From the NCBI RefSeq assembly GCF_000526795.1, contig NZ_JAGT01000001.1, positions 1,883,001-1,947,000 of the forward strand: DNA of 64,000 nt. The letters run 5' to 3'. Shown piece by piece: positions 37,213-45,697 of this stretch. The notes beneath the pieces were generated by a model that was not told the origin of the DNA, ran no database searches, and saw only the letters and a program-made list of their open reading frames with translations. Origin of the DNA: Ruminococcus flavefaciens AE3010. Its GTDB lineage: Bacteria > Bacillota > Clostridia > Oscillospirales > Ruminococcaceae. A program made the translations under genes and the position numbers. Position 1 is the first letter of the stretch, and each line of letters opens with the position of its first letter.

Positions 37213-37241
37213 TTGCTTTTTTACAAGCAGTGTGTTATAAT
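37213..37241 (+). promoter_or_regulatory. Promoter of the ACT / UPF0210 pair
   Basis: TTGCTT, 17 nt, TATAAT, 54 bp before the start codon, just beyond the repeat region. Confidence 0.8.
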
Positions 37242-37294
37242 AATATCAATCACGGGGAAAGTCCCCATATAACAATAAAACGGAGGTTTTTACT

Positions 37295-37564
37295 ATGAGA
37301 GCAGTTGTAACTGTTATAGGTAAGGATACTGTAGGTATTCTCCACAAGGTAAGCGGTATCTGCGCTGAGTACAACGTAAACGTTATAGAAGTAACACAGA
37401 GCGTTCTCCAGGATATGTTCGCTATGATAATGCTGGTGGACATTTCCGATATAAAGGGCGATTTCTCGGAGCTCGTTGACAGAATGACAGCCCTCGGCAC
37501 TGAGCTTGGACTCTCTATCCATACAATGCACGAAGATATATTCAACTCCATGCACAGCGTCTGA
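37295..37564 (+). CDS. ACT-domain protein, UPF0237
   Basis: 89 residues, a single ACT domain: RAVVTVIGKDTVGILHKVSGICAEYNVNVIEVTQSVLQDMFAMIMLVD. ACT domains bind amino acids or related ligands. The gene is followed after 18 bp by a UPF0210 gene; this pair is a widespread conserved two-gene unit, so the small protein probably regulates or accompanies the larger one. CGGAGGT precedes the start. Confidence 0.9.
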   Translation: MRAVVTVIGKDTVGILHKVSGICAEYNVNVIEVTQSVLQDMFAMIMLVDISDIKGDFSELVDRMTALGTELGLSIHTMHEDIFNSMHSV

Positions 37565-37582
37565 TGAAAGGAAGTACGTTCA

Positions 37583-38941
37583 ATGCTTAACGTATATAAT
37601 ATACTTGAAACTATCCGCATGATACAGGACGAGTGCCTTGATATCCGTACTATCACTATGGGTATCTCTCTCCTTGACTGTTTCGACACGGATATAGACA
37701 AAGCCTGCGAAAAGGTCTACAACAAGATAGTGACCAAGGCAGGAAACCTCGTTCCTGTCGGACAGCAGATAGAGAAAGAGTACGGCATACCTATCGTAAA
37801 CAAGCGTATTTCCGTAACTCCTATCGCTATGCTGGCAGCTGCCTGTCCCGACGTTGACCCCGTTAAATTTGCAAAGGCGCTCCAGAGAGCAGCCGATACC
37901 TGCGGAGTAAACTTCATCGGCGGATATTCCGCACTGGTGCATAAGGGCTTCAGCGCAGGAGATATGGCTCTCATAAAGTCTATCCCCGAGGCTCTGGACG
38001 TTACTCAGAACATCTGCTCATCTGTAAATATCGGCTCTACAAAGTCGGGTATCAACATGGACGCTGTAAAGCTCATGGGACAGATAGTCAAGGAAGCTGC
38101 AATAAAGACTGCTGACCGCGACTGCATAGGACCTGCAAAGCTTGTGGTATTCTGCAATGCCGTTGAGGATAATCCCTTCATGGCAGGAGCTTTCCACGGC
38201 GTAGGCGAGCCTGACTGCGAGATACACGTCGGCGTTTCGGGTCCCGGAGTTGTACGCGCAGCTCTTACAAAGTACCCTGACGCTTCAATAAATGAGATCG
38301 CGGACATAATCAAAAAGACCGCATTCAAGATAACCCGTATGGGACAGCTTGTAGGTGCAAGAGCCTCCGAGCTCCTTGGCGTACCCTTCGGTATCGTTGA
38401 CCTTTCACTTGCTCCCACACCTGCTATCGGCGACAGCGTTGCTCATATCCTTGAGGAAATGGGACTTGAGATGTGCGGTACTCACGGCACAACAGCCTGC
38501 CTTGCAATGCTCAACGACGCAGTAAAGAAGGGCGGCGTAATGGCTTCATCAACAGTCGGCGGACTTTCGGGCGCATTTATCCCCGTATCCGAGGACGCAG
38601 GCATGATAGACGCGGCAGTTGCAGGCGTTCTCAGCCTTGAAAAGCTTGAAGCCATGACAGCTGTATGCTCCGTTGGACTTGACATGATAGTAGTTCCGGG
38701 CGAGATAGCTCCCGAGACCATTTCCGCTATCATCGCAGACGAAGCTGCTATCGGCATGGTGAACTCCAAGACCACGGCTGTACGCCTTATCCCCGCTATC
38801 GGCAAAAAGGAGGGCGACACCCTCGAATTCGGCGGACTCCTCGGCAGCGGACCCGTTATGCCTATCCGCGAGAAGTCCTCAGCCAAGTTCATCAACCGCG
38901 GCGGACGTATCCCTGCACCTATGCAGAGCCTGAAGAATTAG
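37583..38941 (+). CDS. UPF0210 (PFL-like, DUF711) protein
   Basis: 452 residues. [31 protein letters not shown] is the usual N-terminus of UPF0210; Gly-rich motifs [19 protein letters not shown] and [15 protein letters not shown] are strongly conserved in the family, which has a fold related to pyruvate-formate lyase but without the glycyl radical motif. No reaction is known. It is cotranscribed with the ACT protein. A GCAGCGT/ACGCTGC hairpin starts at the stop codon. Confidence 0.88.
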   Translation: MLNVYNILETIRMIQDECLDIRTITMGISLLDCFDTDIDKACEKVYNKIVTKAGNLVPVGQQIEKEYGIPIVNKRISVTPIAMLAAACPDVDPVKFAKALQRAADTCGVNFIGGYSALVHKGFSAGDMALIKSIPEALDVTQNICSSVNIGSTKSGINMDAVKLMGQIVKEAAIKTADRDCIGPAKLVVFCNAVEDNPFMAGAFHGVGEPDCEIHVGVSGPGVVRAALTKYPDASINEIADIIKKTAFKITRMGQLVGARASELLGVPFGIVDLSLAPTPAIGDSVAHILEEMGLEMCGTHGTTACLAMLNDAVKKGGVMASSTVGGLSGAFIPVSEDAGMIDAAVAGVLSLEKLEAMTAVCSVGLDMIVVPGEIAPETISAIIADEAAIGMVNSKTTAVRLIPAIGKKEGDTLEFGGLLGSGPVMPIREKSSAKFINRGGRIPAPMQSLKN

Positions 38942-39300
38942 CAGCGTGACGCTGCACCCTTGCCACGTTGTCGCTCGCGAGCTCGCTCACTATCATAAAA
39001 AAATGATATTCTGCTTTCGCTTACAGCACATTACGCGGCAAAACAACACAAATCAAATCGTAGGGGCGGATATTATCCGCCCTTTTCAATTACCATTAAC
39101 TTGCGGGCGGCGGAACGCCGCCCCTACATTCTCCATTTTTAATTTACGGACTGCCAAAGGCAGCCCCTACAGTGTGTCATTTAGAGTTTTCATATAATTG
39201 ACGGACGCGCAATGCGCATCCCTACAAGCTAAAGGCTAACGGCTAATGGCTAAAAGCTTGGGCGGATAATATCCGCCCCTACTACTCTCTACTCACTAAT
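38942..39300. repeat. Repeat-rich intergenic region with several palindrome copies
   Basis: It begins with GCCACGTTGTCGC, CGCTCAC and CGCTTACAGCAC, a degenerate relative of the 124-bp unit. Palindrome copies follow: 39059-39082 (GTAGGGGCGGATATTATCCGCCC), about 39103-39127 (GGGCGGCGGAACGCCGCCCCTACA), about 39147-39171, about 39204-39229 and 39260-39282. No gene. Confidence 0.85.
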
Positions 39301-39314
39301 CAAGAGGTGATACT

Positions 39315-40277
39315 TTGGATATCCGCAATATACCCACGCTTTTCGGGCTTCCCGAAGCCGATACGCTCACGGAGCTGAACGCAGGTCACATAAACCGAAC
39401 CTTTCTTTCTGTCTGCGGCAGTGAAAAATACGTGCTCCAGTCGCTGAACAGGTCTGTATTCCGTGCTCCCGAAGCTGTTATGGACAACATCAGCCGCGTT
39501 GAAGCGGCTTTTGCAAAGGCTGACTGCTACCACACAGCAGTCCCGCATTTTATCGCCTGCGGCGATAAAAACTATGCGGTCGCCGACGGTGAAGTATGGC
39601 GTATCTACAGCTATATCACGGCGACCGCAGAAGCCGCGGCTGATGCCGCGGCAGCGGGACGGGCTTTTGGCACATTTATGCGGATAATGGACGGGACCAA
39701 GCTCAACAGCACGCCTGCCATAGAGGGCTTCCACGATTTCGACAGGTATTTTGCGGAGCTCTCCGCACAGAACGGTATCGCCCCCGAAATATTGCGAGAA
39801 CTTGATCGTCTCCGCAGCAAACTTGGACAGGTATTCACGGGCTCCCTGAAAAAACGTGTGATACACGGCGACGCAAAGCCGGACAACATTATCATGGACA
39901 GTCCCGCTGTTATTATCGACCTTGACACGGTGATGTACGGCTATTCGGCTATTGACTACGGAGACCTTGTGCGTTCGGTCTGCCGTAAAGGTCCTCCCGA
40001 CCTCAGCGCAGTCCGCGAAATGACAGGCGGCTTTGCGCAGGGACTGGACGGACTTCTCACAGCCGAGGAGGTCGATTCACTGTATTACGGCATTTTGTGG
40101 CTCACGGGAGAGCTTGCCGCAAGGTATCTCACCGATTCACGCCGCGAGAACAAGTACTTCCGCGGCAAGACCTCCGCTGACTGCCTTGCCCGTGCAGAGC
40201 AGCTCCTTGCGCAGCTGAAAAGCTTCACCGCAAGCAGCAGTGAGTTAAAGGAAATAATACACGAAGAAATGGATTAA
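39315..40277 (+). CDS. Phosphotransferase of the APH/ChoK kinase superfamily
   Basis: 320 residues, aminoglycoside-phosphotransferase-like kinase fold. Catalytic loop VIHGDAKPDNIIMD (HGDxKxxN) and metal-binding VIIDLDTVMYG. The N-terminus LTELNAGHINRTFLSVCG, with the following KYVLQSLNRSVF, resembles N-acetylhexosamine 1-kinases (NahK type), so a sugar kinase is more likely than antibiotic resistance; this is inference. Start is TTG 39315 after AGAGGTGA. A terminator follows the stop. Confidence 0.82.
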   Translation: MDIRNIPTLFGLPEADTLTELNAGHINRTFLSVCGSEKYVLQSLNRSVFRAPEAVMDNISRVEAAFAKADCYHTAVPHFIACGDKNYAVADGEVWRIYSYITATAEAAADAAAAGRAFGTFMRIMDGTKLNSTPAIEGFHDFDRYFAELSAQNGIAPEILRELDRLRSKLGQVFTGSLKKRVIHGDAKPDNIIMDSPAVIIDLDTVMYGYSAIDYGDLVRSVCRKGPPDLSAVREMTGGFAQGLDGLLTAEEVDSLYYGILWLTGELAARYLTDSRRENKYFRGKTSADCLARAEQLLAQLKSFTASSSELKEIIHEEMD

Positions 40278-40301
40278 GCGGAGCAATGCTCCGCTTATTT
40301 C
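40276..40301 (+). terminator. Terminator of the kinase gene
   Basis: AAGCGGAGC/GCTCCGCTT around AAT, then ATTT, overlapping the stop codon. Confidence 0.75.
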
Positions 40302-40306
40302 GGCAA

Positions 40307-40335
40307 TTGACGAATCCTGTGTTATGTGGTATAAT
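40307..40335 (+). promoter_or_regulatory. Promoter of the membrane protein - arsR - amidohydrolase operon
   Basis: TTGACG, 17 nt, TATAAT, 42 bp before ATG 40378. Confidence 0.85.
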
Positions 40336-40377
40336 AATATGTGTAAATCGCTGTAAAACAAAGGGGGCGGGCGTTTT

Positions 40378-40809
40378 ATGGAGTTCATACTTGTTATCGT
40401 GATAATAGTAGTCCTGTGCATCATTCTGGGAGTTAAAACCATTTATCTCCTTGCGGCAGGAGCGGCGCTTCTCGGACTCATATACACCGTCTCACTGATG
40501 CTGCTGTGCTTCTTTTTTGTGCGGCTTTTCTTCACAAAAAAGCACAAGGCTGTGTTTTCACACATAGATAAAAGCCCCCGCGGCAGCTTCAAGGTAGCAT
40601 ATTACACCATTGACGGAACAGAATACCCCAATGTTTTCCCCGAAGAGGGTCTTCTGCGCAGCAAGCTCTACCGCAGCGACAGAAGCTCCACGGTATTTCT
40701 GACAAAAAACAAAAAATACGTCTACGATAAATTCGCCTGCGCCACCTGCACTATCGGCTTTTTGCTGACGATAGCCACAGTTGCCGCAGTACTGATGATA
40801 ATGAGATAA
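40378..40809 (+). CDS. Small membrane protein, unknown function
   Basis: 143 residues, not recognised. Two or three N-terminal membrane helices (~1-50), a basic cytosolic or outer middle domain (FKVAYYTIDGTEYPNVFPEEGLLRSKLY) of DUF3592-like beta character, and a final helix with CATC near its start. AAGGGGG precedes the start. It is the first gene of an operon with the ArsR regulator 10 bp downstream. Confidence 0.7.
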   Translation: MEFILVIVIIVVLCIILGVKTIYLLAAGAALLGLIYTVSLMLLCFFFVRLFFTKKHKAVFSHIDKSPRGSFKVAYYTIDGTEYPNVFPEEGLLRSKLYRSDRSSTVFLTKNKKYVYDKFACATCTIGFLLTIATVAAVLMIMR

Positions 40810-40819
40810 GGAGAACGAC

Positions 40820-41170
40820 ATGGACGAACACATTTGCGGCACTCACGGAGTGCATAAGGACATAGTAGAAAAGGTCGCAGGGGTCATGCCCGATGAAGCC
40901 GTGCTCTATGAAGCTGCGGAGCTTCTCAAGGTCTTCGGCGACTCCACAAGGATTAGGATAATCTTCGTGCTCTGTCAGAGCGAGATGTGCGTCTGTGATA
41001 TAGCGAGGCTTTTAGGTATGACCCAGTCCGCCATATCACACCAGCTGAGAGTGCTGAAGCAGGCTCGGCTTGTAAGCTCCCGCCGCGACGGAAAGACCAT
41101 ATTCTACTCCCTTTGCGATGACCACGTAAAAACTATTTTCTATCACGCTATGGAACACGTAATGGAGTGA
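40820..41170 (+). CDS. ArsR/SmtB-family metal-responsive repressor
   Basis: 116 residues, winged helix. EMCVCDIARLLGMTQSAISHQLRVLKQARLVSSRRDGKTIFYSL is the recognition unit with the metal-box Cys pair (CVCD) of CadC/CmtR-type sensors, and Cys/His residues near the N-terminus (EHICGTHGVH) may add ligands. It probably responds to Cd, Pb or Zn. No metal transporter is in view, so the target may be its own operon or lie elsewhere. GGAG precedes the start. Confidence 0.9.
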   Translation: MDEHICGTHGVHKDIVEKVAGVMPDEAVLYEAAELLKVFGDSTRIRIIFVLCQSEMCVCDIARLLGMTQSAISHQLRVLKQARLVSSRRDGKTIFYSLCDDHVKTIFYHAMEHVME

Positions 41171-41176
41171 TGTACG

Positions 41177-41974
41177 ATGAGGTATTTTGATTTCCATACC
41201 CATGCATTTACCGATGAGCTTGCGAAACGTGCCGTTGCGGGACTTGCCCTTACCAGCGGCATTGAGCCTGCCACAGACGGCACTGTCAGCGGACTGCGCC
41301 GCAAGCTTGAAGAAAACGGCATAGACCGTGCAATGCTGCTCCCCGTAGCCACAAAGCCCTCACAGCAGGAGGCAATAAACAACTGGGCAGCTTCTGTTAT
41401 GGGAGACGGTCTTTACTGCTGCGGAACAGTCCACCCCGACGCAGAGAACACTGTTGCGGAAGTTGAGCGCATAAAGGCTCTCGGACTGTACGGAGTAAAA
41501 TTCCACTCGGAGTATCAGAACTTCCGCCCCGATGAGGAGAGAATGTTCCCCATATACGAAAAAATAGCGGAGCTTGGACTTATCGCCGTATTCCACGGCG
41601 GCTGGGATCCCTACTCAAAGGACGAAATAAAAGCCACACCGCAAAGCTTTGCCGCAGTTGCAGGAACGTTCCCGAAGCTGAAAATAGTCTCGGCACATCT
41701 TGGCGGACTGAATCTGTGGGACGATATTGAAAAGTATACCGCAGGAAGATTCCATAACCTGTGGTTCGATGTCAGCGTTATATCACGCTTTATCAGTGAC
41801 GAGCAGCTTCTGCGCATAATAAAGAAGCAGGGCGCGGAGCGAGTGCTCTTCGGCAGTGACTGTCCGTGGGACGAGCCTGCCAATGAGATAGACATGATAA
41901 ACAGGCTCCCCCTCACCGATGAAGAAAAGGAGCTCATATTCTTCCGCAGCGCAGAAAAGCTCCTCGGCATTTAA
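41177..41974 (+). CDS. Amidohydrolase-related (amidohydrolase_2) metal-dependent hydrolase
   Basis: 265 residues, TIM-barrel. FDFHTHAF gives the HxH metal site, VKFHSEY and AVFHGGWD further ligands, VSAHLGG the next His and FGSDCPWDEP the catalytic Asp. The pattern is that of amidohydrolase family 2 (decarboxylases and lactonases); substrate unknown. The start lies 6 bp after the arsR stop, so it is in the same operon. The terminator region after it is replaced by palindromic repeats. Confidence 0.85.
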   Translation: MRYFDFHTHAFTDELAKRAVAGLALTSGIEPATDGTVSGLRRKLEENGIDRAMLLPVATKPSQQEAINNWAASVMGDGLYCCGTVHPDAENTVAEVERIKALGLYGVKFHSEYQNFRPDEERMFPIYEKIAELGLIAVFHGGWDPYSKDEIKATPQSFAAVAGTFPKLKIVSAHLGGLNLWDDIEKYTAGRFHNLWFDVSVISRFISDEQLLRIIKKQGAERVLFGSDCPWDEPANEIDMINRLPLTDEEKELIFFRSAEKLLGI

Positions 41975-42215
41975 TAGTGAGTAGTGAGTAGAAAGTAGAG
42001 AGTAGTAGGACGCCCGCTGGGCGTCCTTTTTAATTCGGAATTGTAGGGGCTGCCTTTGGCAGCCCGCAAGTAACAGTACAAGCAACATGAAAACATTGTA
42101 GGGGACGGCGTCCTCGACGTCCCTTAATTAACAGTTATTTGGACGTGCGCCCAAAGGCAGCCCCTACACTCTCAACTCTCAACTTGAAAGGACGCGCAAA
42201 GCGCGTCCTTTCAAA
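41975..42215. repeat. Cluster of dispersed palindromes
   Basis: It starts with the AGTAGTGAGTAGAAAGTAG tract, then GGACGCCC/GGGCGTCC (near 42009-42029), TGTAGGGGCTGCC/GGCAGCCC (near 42042-42066), TGTAGGGGACGGCGTCC/GACGTCCC (near 42098-42123), an inverted copy ending CAGCCCCTACA (near 42141-42169) and GAAAGGACGCGC/GCGCGTCCTTTC (42186-42212). Several can act as terminators for the amidohydrolase gene. Confidence 0.85.
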
Positions 42216-42219
42216 AGAA

Positions 42220-42247
42220 AAAGCTTATGTACCCCTACATAAGCTTT
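42220..42247 (-). terminator. Strong minus-strand terminator
   Basis: AAAGCTTATGTA/TACATAAGCTTT around CCCC, followed on the minus strand by TTCTTTTG. It would end a transcript coming from the SPFH gene or from an RNA in 42248-42455. Confidence 0.8.
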
Positions 42248-42455
42248 CGGAAATGCTCCGCAATATGAAATAATGTTTACCCCAACGTGCGGCAGTCCCC
42301 CGACTCCGCACTTTTTGTTTCGGAGCTCCTTTTATGACCGAGCTCCTATCCCTATCTTGGTCAGATGAGTTCCCCTCTCCACCCTTTGTCAGAGAAGGAA
42401 GTCATATATTACTGCTCCGAGAGCAGCGCTTATTCCCCCCGAAAGATAATATCGA
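42248..42455 (-). other. Structured non-coding stretch, possible RNA
   Basis: 208 bp without a gene. On the minus strand it carries GTGCGGAGTC/GACTGCCGCAC, GGAGCTC/GAGCTCC and an outer ATATGA/TCATAT pairing, and ends in a strong terminator. I could not match it to a known RNA family. Confidence 0.35.
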
Positions 42456-43349
42456 TTAGTTGGTCTTGGCGCTTGATGCAGCGCTGTCGTCAATATTGAC
42501 ATCGATAAGAAGTCCGCCGTCCTTGCCTGTTACCTTTGGCATTACGCCGTCCCACTTCTGGATCTGCTCGTAAGCAATGACCTTATCGGAAAGGGACTCC
42601 TCAAGAAGCTTGTTTGCGTCAGCCTGTGCCTGTGCCTGCTTGAGTATAGCCTCAGCCTCAGCCTTGGCAGCTATGACCTTCTTTTCAGCCTCGGTATTTG
42701 CGATCACCTTAGCCTGCTCCTGCTCTGTCTTGGTCTTGAGCAGATTCTGCTCAGCCACCTGCTTTGCCTCGATAGCTGTGTTGAACTCAGCCGAGAAATC
42801 AAAGTTCACGATGTTGAACTTTTCTATATAGATACCGTAGGAATTGAGCTTGCTGTCAAGGGCAGTCTTTACCTCGTTGCTTACAGACTCACGGTCTGTA
42901 ATGAGCTGCTCTGCGTTATACTTGGCAGTTGCCGACTTCATGCACTCCTGAACTACAGGTGTGATGAGTATGGTCTGATAGTCAACACCGACTGTCTTGT
43001 ACATCTCAGGCGACTTGTCCGATACCAGCTTGTAGTTTACAGCAATGCTGCTGCTAACGGTCTGGAGGTCCTTTGAGACTGCCGAAGCAGGTGTCTCATA
43101 TACCTGGATCTTGTTTGACATATCCTCAACTGTCTGGATAAAGGGAGCTTTCAGGTGGAAGCCCTCTGTCAGCGGAGTACTGGATACCTCGCCGAGAGTG
43201 AGTACGACTCCCGTATTACCTGCGGGAACTATAGTAAAGGAATTTGCAGCTGCTAAAATAGCAACAGCTCCTATAACTATCCACTTTACGCCCTTTAAAT
43301 TTGCTTTTCTGGGAGCATTTCCATTGATCTCCCTAACATTAACACCCAT
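42456..43349 (-). CDS. SPFH/prohibitin-family membrane protein
   Basis: 297 residues. One N-terminal membrane helix (WIVIGAVAILAAANSFTIV), a band-7 domain (VVLTLGEVSSTPLTEGFHLKAPFIQTV, YGIYIEKFNIVNFDFSAEF) and a coiled-coil rich in Ala/Glu/Lys (QEQAKVIANTEAEKKVIAAKAEAEAILKQAQAQADANK), the HflK/prohibitin layout. Likely forms ring or microdomain assemblies that hold proteases or quality-control factors; the partner is unknown. It is the last gene of a leftward group with two small paralogues and a DUF1836 protein. Confidence 0.9.
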   Translation of the reverse strand: MGVNVREINGNAPRKANLKGVKWIVIGAVAILAAANSFTIVPAGNTGVVLTLGEVSSTPLTEGFHLKAPFIQTVEDMSNKIQVYETPASAVSKDLQTVSSSIAVNYKLVSDKSPEMYKTVGVDYQTILITPVVQECMKSATAKYNAEQLITDRESVSNEVKTALDSKLNSYGIYIEKFNIVNFDFSAEFNTAIEAKQVAEQNLLKTKTEQEQAKVIANTEAEKKVIAAKAEAEAILKQAQAQADANKLLEESLSDKVIAYEQIQKWDGVMPKVTGKDGGLLIDVNIDDSAASSAKTN

Positions 43350-43372
43350 AGTGATTCTCCTTTGATATGCGA

Positions 43373-43585
43373 TTATCTGTTTAAGTAATATCTTCCGTCA
43401 TCTGTGACTGATATGATGTTGCGTTTTACCATTCTGAGAGTAACGAACGGGAAACTATAAGGATTGAACAATCCTATCTCGTCGAGTCTCTTTGCGTTGG
43501 CTTCCGAATAAGCATTGGCTTTCATCAGCGCTCTGATTATCCTCTTTTTCTTTATTAAGAATACAGGTGGGACAAATACTGCCAT
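43373..43585 (-). CDS. Small protein, paralogue A of a tandem pair
   Basis: 70 residues, unknown. It shares with its upstream neighbour the frame KKK.II..L..A.AYS...AK.LDE.G.FNP...F..L...V....IS.T.DG+YYLNR, so the two arose by duplication. Lys-rich, no membrane helix; the profile suggests a short helical or winged-helix-like unit ending in a beta hairpin. GGAG precedes ATG 43585. It lies 23 bp before the SPFH gene, almost surely the same transcript. Confidence 0.75.
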   Translation of the reverse strand: MAVFVPPVFLIKKKRIIRALMKANAYSEANAKRLDEIGLFNPYSFPFVTLRMVKRNIISVTDDGRYYLNR

Positions 43586-43615
43586 ATTATCAACTCCTTT
43601 AGTAGGTCTGTTGCT

Positions 43616-43813
43616 TTAATTCCTGTTAAGATAATACTTACCGTCCTCTGTTGCCGATATAACATTGTCGTACAGAAGCTCAAATGTGGCATCGGGATTG
43701 AAGATACCCAGCTCGTCAAGAGACTTGGCACTGTCTGCCGAATATGCCTTTGATACTTCAAAAAGCTTGATGATCTTTTTCTTGTTCATTAGTATTGCAG
43801 TTACAACATTCAT
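43616..43813 (-). CDS. Small protein, paralogue B of a tandem pair
   Basis: 65 residues, MNVVTAILMNKKKIIKLFEV...YYLNRN, unknown. It aligns with the 70-residue neighbour along its whole length (AYSADSAKSLDELGIFNPDATFELL versus AYSEANAKRLDEIGLFNPYSFPFV) and is missing only the stretch MVKRN. GGGAGG is 8 nt before ATG 43813; a TTG at 43819 is a weaker choice. It is 30 bp upstream of paralogue A. Confidence 0.75.
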   Translation of the reverse strand: MNVVTAILMNKKKIIKLFEVSKAYSADSAKSLDELGIFNPDATFELLYDNVISATEDGKYYLNRN

Positions 43814-43863
43814 TTCCAAAACCTCCCATAATTCCTATATCGTGTAATGTTTACCCCTAAAAA

Positions 43864-44436
43864 TTACATCTCGTCCAGTATTACTTCCAATCCCTTTTCC
43901 ATTTCAGTCCTGAGACAGCCGCTTCTGTAGCCCATTACCATGACGTACATAGCCTTTCTGAGCTTTTCCGCGTCAGCGATCTCGTTGTTGTTGTCAGCGA
44001 TCTCACCTGCCACCAGAGACTTGATACGCTCTGTATCAAAGGCGCCCTCGTCCTCTGCGGTAAAGATTATCCTGCAAAGGATATCGTAAAGGAGTATATC
44101 CTCGATGATGTCATCGGAGGTATCCTCCACGTCGCCGTTGATATAGCGCATAAGATTTGCAATGTCCTCCAGCTTCATAGCCTTGCGGAGCATATTGATA
44201 AGCAGTATGCGGAGTATCTGCTTTTCGGAGTATTTCTTGCCCTTGGTAGCCGATACCCAGCCGCGCTTTATCCAGTTCTGAATGGTAGTGCCCTCCAGAC
44301 CTGTGAGCTTTGAGAGCTGGGAAAGCGTAAGACCGCCTGTAGCTTCAAGAACGGGAGAAATAAGCGAAAACGCCGATTCTCTTGCCTGCTCTGAAAACTT
44401 CATTGTAGTGCCAGGGATAAGTCTGCTCATAGTCAT
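43864..44436 (-). CDS. DUF1836 regulator-like protein
   Basis: 190 residues. The N-terminal half holds a MerR/HTH-like unit (GLTLSQLSKLTGLEGTTIQNWIKRGWVSATKGKKYSEKQILRILLINMLRKAMKLEDIANLMRYI), with LEGTTIQNWIKRGWV as recognition helix and wing, matching DUF1836 proteins. The C-terminal half is helical and acidic. Probably a DNA-binding regulator of its own leftward operon. Either ATG 44436 or 44430 fits AGGAGAGGAG. Confidence 0.82.
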   Translation of the reverse strand: MTMSRLIPGTTMKFSEQARESAFSLISPVLEATGGLTLSQLSKLTGLEGTTIQNWIKRGWVSATKGKKYSEKQILRILLINMLRKAMKLEDIANLMRYINGDVEDTSDDIIEDILLYDILCRIIFTAEDEGAFDTERIKSLVAGEIADNNNEIADAEKLRKAMYVMVMGYRSGCLRTEMEKGLEVILDEM

Positions 44437-44618
44437 TATCTCCTCTCCTGTGATGATATGATTATATCACAGGTTCGTATGAACTGCAAGTATAATCTTG
44501 GGACGTTTTTAATCGTTTTTTGAGATTTTTTTGAATTTATCATACTTTATTATTGATTTTCAAACTTTTTTGCAGCTTTTCACGCTTTTTGAAATAAAAG
44601 CTTTGCGAAAACAATATC

Positions 44619-44647
44619 TTGATAAATCCCCGACAATGTGATATAAT
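44619..44647 (+). promoter_or_regulatory. Promoter of pyrK-pyrD
   Basis: TTGATA, 17 nt, TATAAT, 280 bp before pyrK. The leader that follows consists of the inverted-repeat-bounded palindromes. Confidence 0.8.
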
Positions 44648-44651
44648 AGTA

Positions 44652-44913
44652 TAAATCATAATTTAACGTAATAACTTCCTGAGGATATGAACGGGATTCC
44701 AAAGGGACTGTGTTACTTTGACAGAGTGACTCCCCATAAGATGGGGAGATGTCGCAGCGCGACAGAGGGGACGGACCCGATTAGGGGGCCCTGCAAGAGA
44801 GGGCGTCCCTTAATGTTTTTCGGAAAACGTCCCTACCAAACGGGACGTCGAGACGCCGTCCCCTACATTTCGGGCGGATAATATCCGCCCCTACAAACGT
44901 AAATTATGATTTA
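44652..44913 (+). repeat. pyrK leader: palindrome cluster bounded by a 14-bp inverted repeat
   Basis: TAAATCATAATTTA (44652-44665) and its exact complement (44900-44913) enclose about 235 nt made of GACTCCCCAT.AGATGGGGAG, TCGC.GCGA, GGGCGTCCC..., GGGACGTC/GACGCCGTCCCCTACA and GGGCGGATAATATCCGCCCCTACA elements. The right arm ends directly at the pyrK ribosome site AAAGGAGGT. It may be an inserted element or an RNA stem acting on pyrK translation. 44437-44618 holds nothing else. Confidence 0.75.
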
Positions 44914-44926
44914 AAAGGAGGTTAAT

Positions 44927-45697
44927 ATGAAATACACACAGGGACAATACATTATAAAAGAAAAATCCGCTATTGCCCGTGAGATATACAGCTTCACCAT
45001 TTCATGTCCGGAAGTGGCTGCTGCTGCATGTCCCGGACAATTCGTACATATAAGAGCAAAGGGCTTCACTCTCCGCAGACCTATATCCATCTGCGGCATC
45101 GACAAGGAAAAGGGCACTCTCCGTATCGTTTTCGAGATACGCGGTGAGGGTACTGCCGAGATTGCAAAGCTAAATGCAGGCGACCTTATCGATATTCTTG
45201 CGCCTCTCGGTCACGGCTTCACAGTTAACCCTGACTTCAAAAAGGTCGTTCTCATCGGCGGCGGTATCGGTACACCGCCCATGCTGCCCCTTGCAAAAGC
45301 TTACGGCGACAGAGCCGCTGCCATAAGCGGATTCAGAAACGCTTCCGCAGTTATACTTCAGGAGGACTTCCGCAAAACAGGCGCTGAGACCATTCTATGC
45401 ACCGATGACGGCTCGGCAGGTATTCACGGCTTTGTAACTCAGCCTTTCACCGAGCTTGCCGAAAAAGGCGGAATCGACGCTGTATATGCCTGCGGTCCTA
45501 TGCCCATGCTGAAAGGCATTGCGGCAATATGCAAGGAGAAAAACATATACTGCGAGATATCCCTCGAAGAGCGCATGGCTTGCGGTATCGGAGCCTGTCT
45601 TGGCTGTGCCTGCCGCACAGTCCGCAATGACGAGGAATATTTCGCTCACGTCTGCAAGGACGGTCCCGTATTCAAGGCTGAGGAGGTGCTCTGGTAA
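44927..45697 (+). CDS. pyrK: Dihydroorotate dehydrogenase B, electron-transfer subunit
   Basis: 256 residues. FAD domain motif RRPISICGID, NAD motif VVLIGGGIGTPPMLPLA, and a C-terminal [2Fe-2S] site: CGIGACLGCACRT and HVCKDGPVF. PyrK passes electrons from the PyrD FMN to NAD+ in pyrimidine synthesis. The A of pyrD's ATG is the last base of its stop, so the two are coupled. Strong AAAGGAGGT. The unusual leader may regulate it. Confidence 0.95.
   Translation: MKYTQGQYIIKEKSAIAREIYSFTISCPEVAAAACPGQFVHIRAKGFTLRRPISICGIDKEKGTLRIVFEIRGEGTAEIAKLNAGDLIDILAPLGHGFTVNPDFKKVVLIGGGIGTPPMLPLAKAYGDRAAAISGFRNASAVILQEDFRKTGAETILCTDDGSAGIHGFVTQPFTELAEKGGIDAVYACGPMPMLKGIAAICKEKNIYCEISLEERMACGIGACLGCACRTVRNDEEYFAHVCKDGPVFKAEEVLW

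Noticed and set aside
36752..37272. Open reading frames through the 124-bp tandem repeats
   Set aside because: They repeat because the DNA repeats, have no ribosome site and are built of intergenic palindromes.
39315..40277. Aminoglycoside resistance gene
   Set aside because: The kinase loop is shared by many small-molecule kinases and the N-terminus fits sugar kinases better.
42299..42400. AAGGGTGGAGAGG on the minus strand, reminiscent of a T-box
   Set aside because: The rest of the T-box core is missing and no gene lies downstream on that strand.
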